Shown here piece by piece: positions 63,217-64,000 of a DNA stretch of 64,000 nucleotides; position 1 is the first letter of the stretch, and the number at the start of each line of letters is the position of its first letter. The notes under the pieces are model-generated. The model made no database searches. It was not told where the DNA came from and saw only the letters and a program-made list of their open reading frames with translations. The DNA lies in assembly GCA_029203105.1 (NCBI GenBank), contig CP119318.1, positions 758,501 through 822,500 on the forward strand, read 5' to 3'. Made by a program: the position numbers and the translations under genes. The stretch is from Candidatus Kaistia colombiensis. Lineage in GTDB: Bacteria > Pseudomonadota > Alphaproteobacteria > Rhizobiales > Kaistiaceae.

Positions 63217-64000
63217 ATGCGCGCCCTTCAGCTGCTCGCCGACCGTAAGCTTTCGATCGTTGACGTTCCCATGCCCGCCGCGCCCGGTCCGGGCGAGGTC
63301 CGCGTGGCGATGGGCGCCGTGGCGCTCAACCACATCGACGTCTGGGGCTGGCGCGGCATGGCCTTCGCCAAGCGCAAGCTGCCGCTGACGGTGGGCGCCG
63401 AAGCCGCCGGGACGATCGAATCGATCGGTCCGGGCGTCGAAGGCCTGAGGATCGGCGAACGCGTCGCCATCTACGGCGCCGAGACCTGCGGCACCTGCCC
63501 GGCCTGCCATGCCGGCCGCGACAATCTCTGCGAGAACGTCGCCGGCGTGCGCGGCTTCCATATTGACGGCCTCTGCTGCGAATATGTGACGCTGAAGGCC
63601 CGCCACGTCATTCCGGCGCCGGCCGGCGTCGCGCTGCGCGACATCGCCTGCACCCCGGTCACCTTCGGCACCGTCCAGCACATGCTGTTCGACAACGCCA
63701 AGCTCGAAGCCGGCCAGACCATCCTGATCCAGGCTGGCGGCAGCGGCATCGGCACGGCGGCGATCCAACTCGCCAAGGCCGTCGGCGCCACGGTCATCAC
63801 CACCGTCGGCAGCGACGAAAAGGGCGAGAAGGCGAAGGCGCTCGGCGCCGACCACGTCATCAACTACCGCGAGGAGCGCTTCGAGGGCGTCGTCCGCAAG
63901 ATCACCAAGAAGCGCGGCGTCGACGTCGTGTTCGAGCATGTCGGCGTCGATACCTGGGCCGGCAGCATGTTCTCGCTGCGCCGGGGCGGCACGCTGGTCA
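63217..64000 (+). CDS. Zinc-binding alcohol dehydrogenase of the AcpXL cluster (cut by window end)
   Basis: Open from ATG 63217 (MRALQLLADRKLSIVDVPMP; ATG 63160 is an in-frame alternative) to the window end. GroES-like N domain with structural zinc cysteines in CGTCPACHAGRDNLCENV. Rossmann domain with ILIQAGGSGIGTAAIQLAKAV, then GVDVVFEHVGVD. This MDR gene is a regular member of AcpXL clusters and is usually followed by the lipid A acyltransferase LpxXL, which would lie outside this window. The last part is missing only because of the window. Confidence 0.9.
   Translation, partial: MRALQLLADRKLSIVDVPMPAAPGPGEVRVAMGAVALNHIDVWGWRGMAFAKRKLPLTVGAEAAGTIESIGPGVEGLRIGERVAIYGAETCGTCPACHAGRDNLCENVAGVRGFHIDGLCCEYVTLKARHVIPAPAGVALRDIACTPVTFGTVQHMLFDNAKLEAGQTILIQAGGSGIGTAAIQLAKAVGATVITTVGSDEKGEKAKALGADHVINYREERFEGVVRKITKKRGVDVVFEHVGVDTWAGSMFSLRRGGTLV

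Overview
The window looks like a chromosomal segment of an alphaproteobacterium of the order Hyphomicrobiales (Rhizobiales). The main evidence is the acpXL-fabZ-fabF-fabF-adh cluster for very-long-chain fatty acid (lipid A) synthesis at the right end, the lptC-lptA-lptB-rpoN-hpf-ptsN order, the infC-rpmI-rplT-pheS-pheT operon, DUF1150/Hsp20 neighbours and RIME-like and REP-like intergenic repeats. The genus cannot be fixed from the sequence; a Kaistia-like organism would fit.

Layout. (1) 1-1687: an exported amidohydrolase. (2) About 1688-24857: a compound genomic island at a tRNA-Leu(CAG) gene. The tRNA (24857-24941, minus) has its 3' end repeated perfectly at 14330-14352 and imperfectly at 1732-1749, beside a leftward terminator. 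Each of the two right-hand copies lies next to its own tyrosine integrase, so two elements appear to have accreted in tandem. The left element (1732-14352) is a ruin: winged-helix plasmid/phage-type regulators, an ALDH-creatininase-FGGY kinase catabolic remnant, an intact IS21-family element (5841-8324) on a deletion junction, then podovirus-like genes (a truncated polymerase-palm-like protein, RNase HI, an internal virion protein). The right element (14330-24873, about 10.5 kb) has a compact backbone (integrase, BRO-like protein, serine resolvase, RecA-like ATPase) and a glycan cargo (sulfotransferase, GT4 and DXD glycosyltransferases), plus remnants of an older integrase and a nuclease.

(3) 25120-63217: core genome. 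It holds adenosine kinase, membrane proteins, endonuclease III, an oxidoreductase pair, translation genes (infC with an AUU start), phenylalanyl-tRNA synthetase, stress genes, RNase D, LPS transport (lptCAB), sigma-54, the ribosome hibernation factor, EIIA-Ntr, small regulator-target pairs (MarR/DUF1428, ArsR/SRPBCC), a ClpP paralogue, a sugar isomerase, a sulfate ABC transporter with an Rrf2 regulator, a UDP-sugar epimerase and sugar-acid metabolism. (4) 59832-64000: the AcpXL cluster, cut by the window end inside the alcohol dehydrogenase.

How the genes work together: lptC/A/B export LPS; the AcpXL cluster builds the very long acyl chain of lipid A; the island's sulfotransferase and glycosyltransferases and the chromosomal UDP-glucuronate epimerase could alter surface glycans. 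sbp-cysT-cysW-cysA import sulfate, the ultimate sulfur source for PAPS-dependent sulfation.

Data quality: pheS, lptB and rpoN all carry single-base frameshifts although pheS and lptB should be essential. Some frameshifts elsewhere (FGGY kinase, the winged-helix gene) may therefore be sequencing errors rather than decay.
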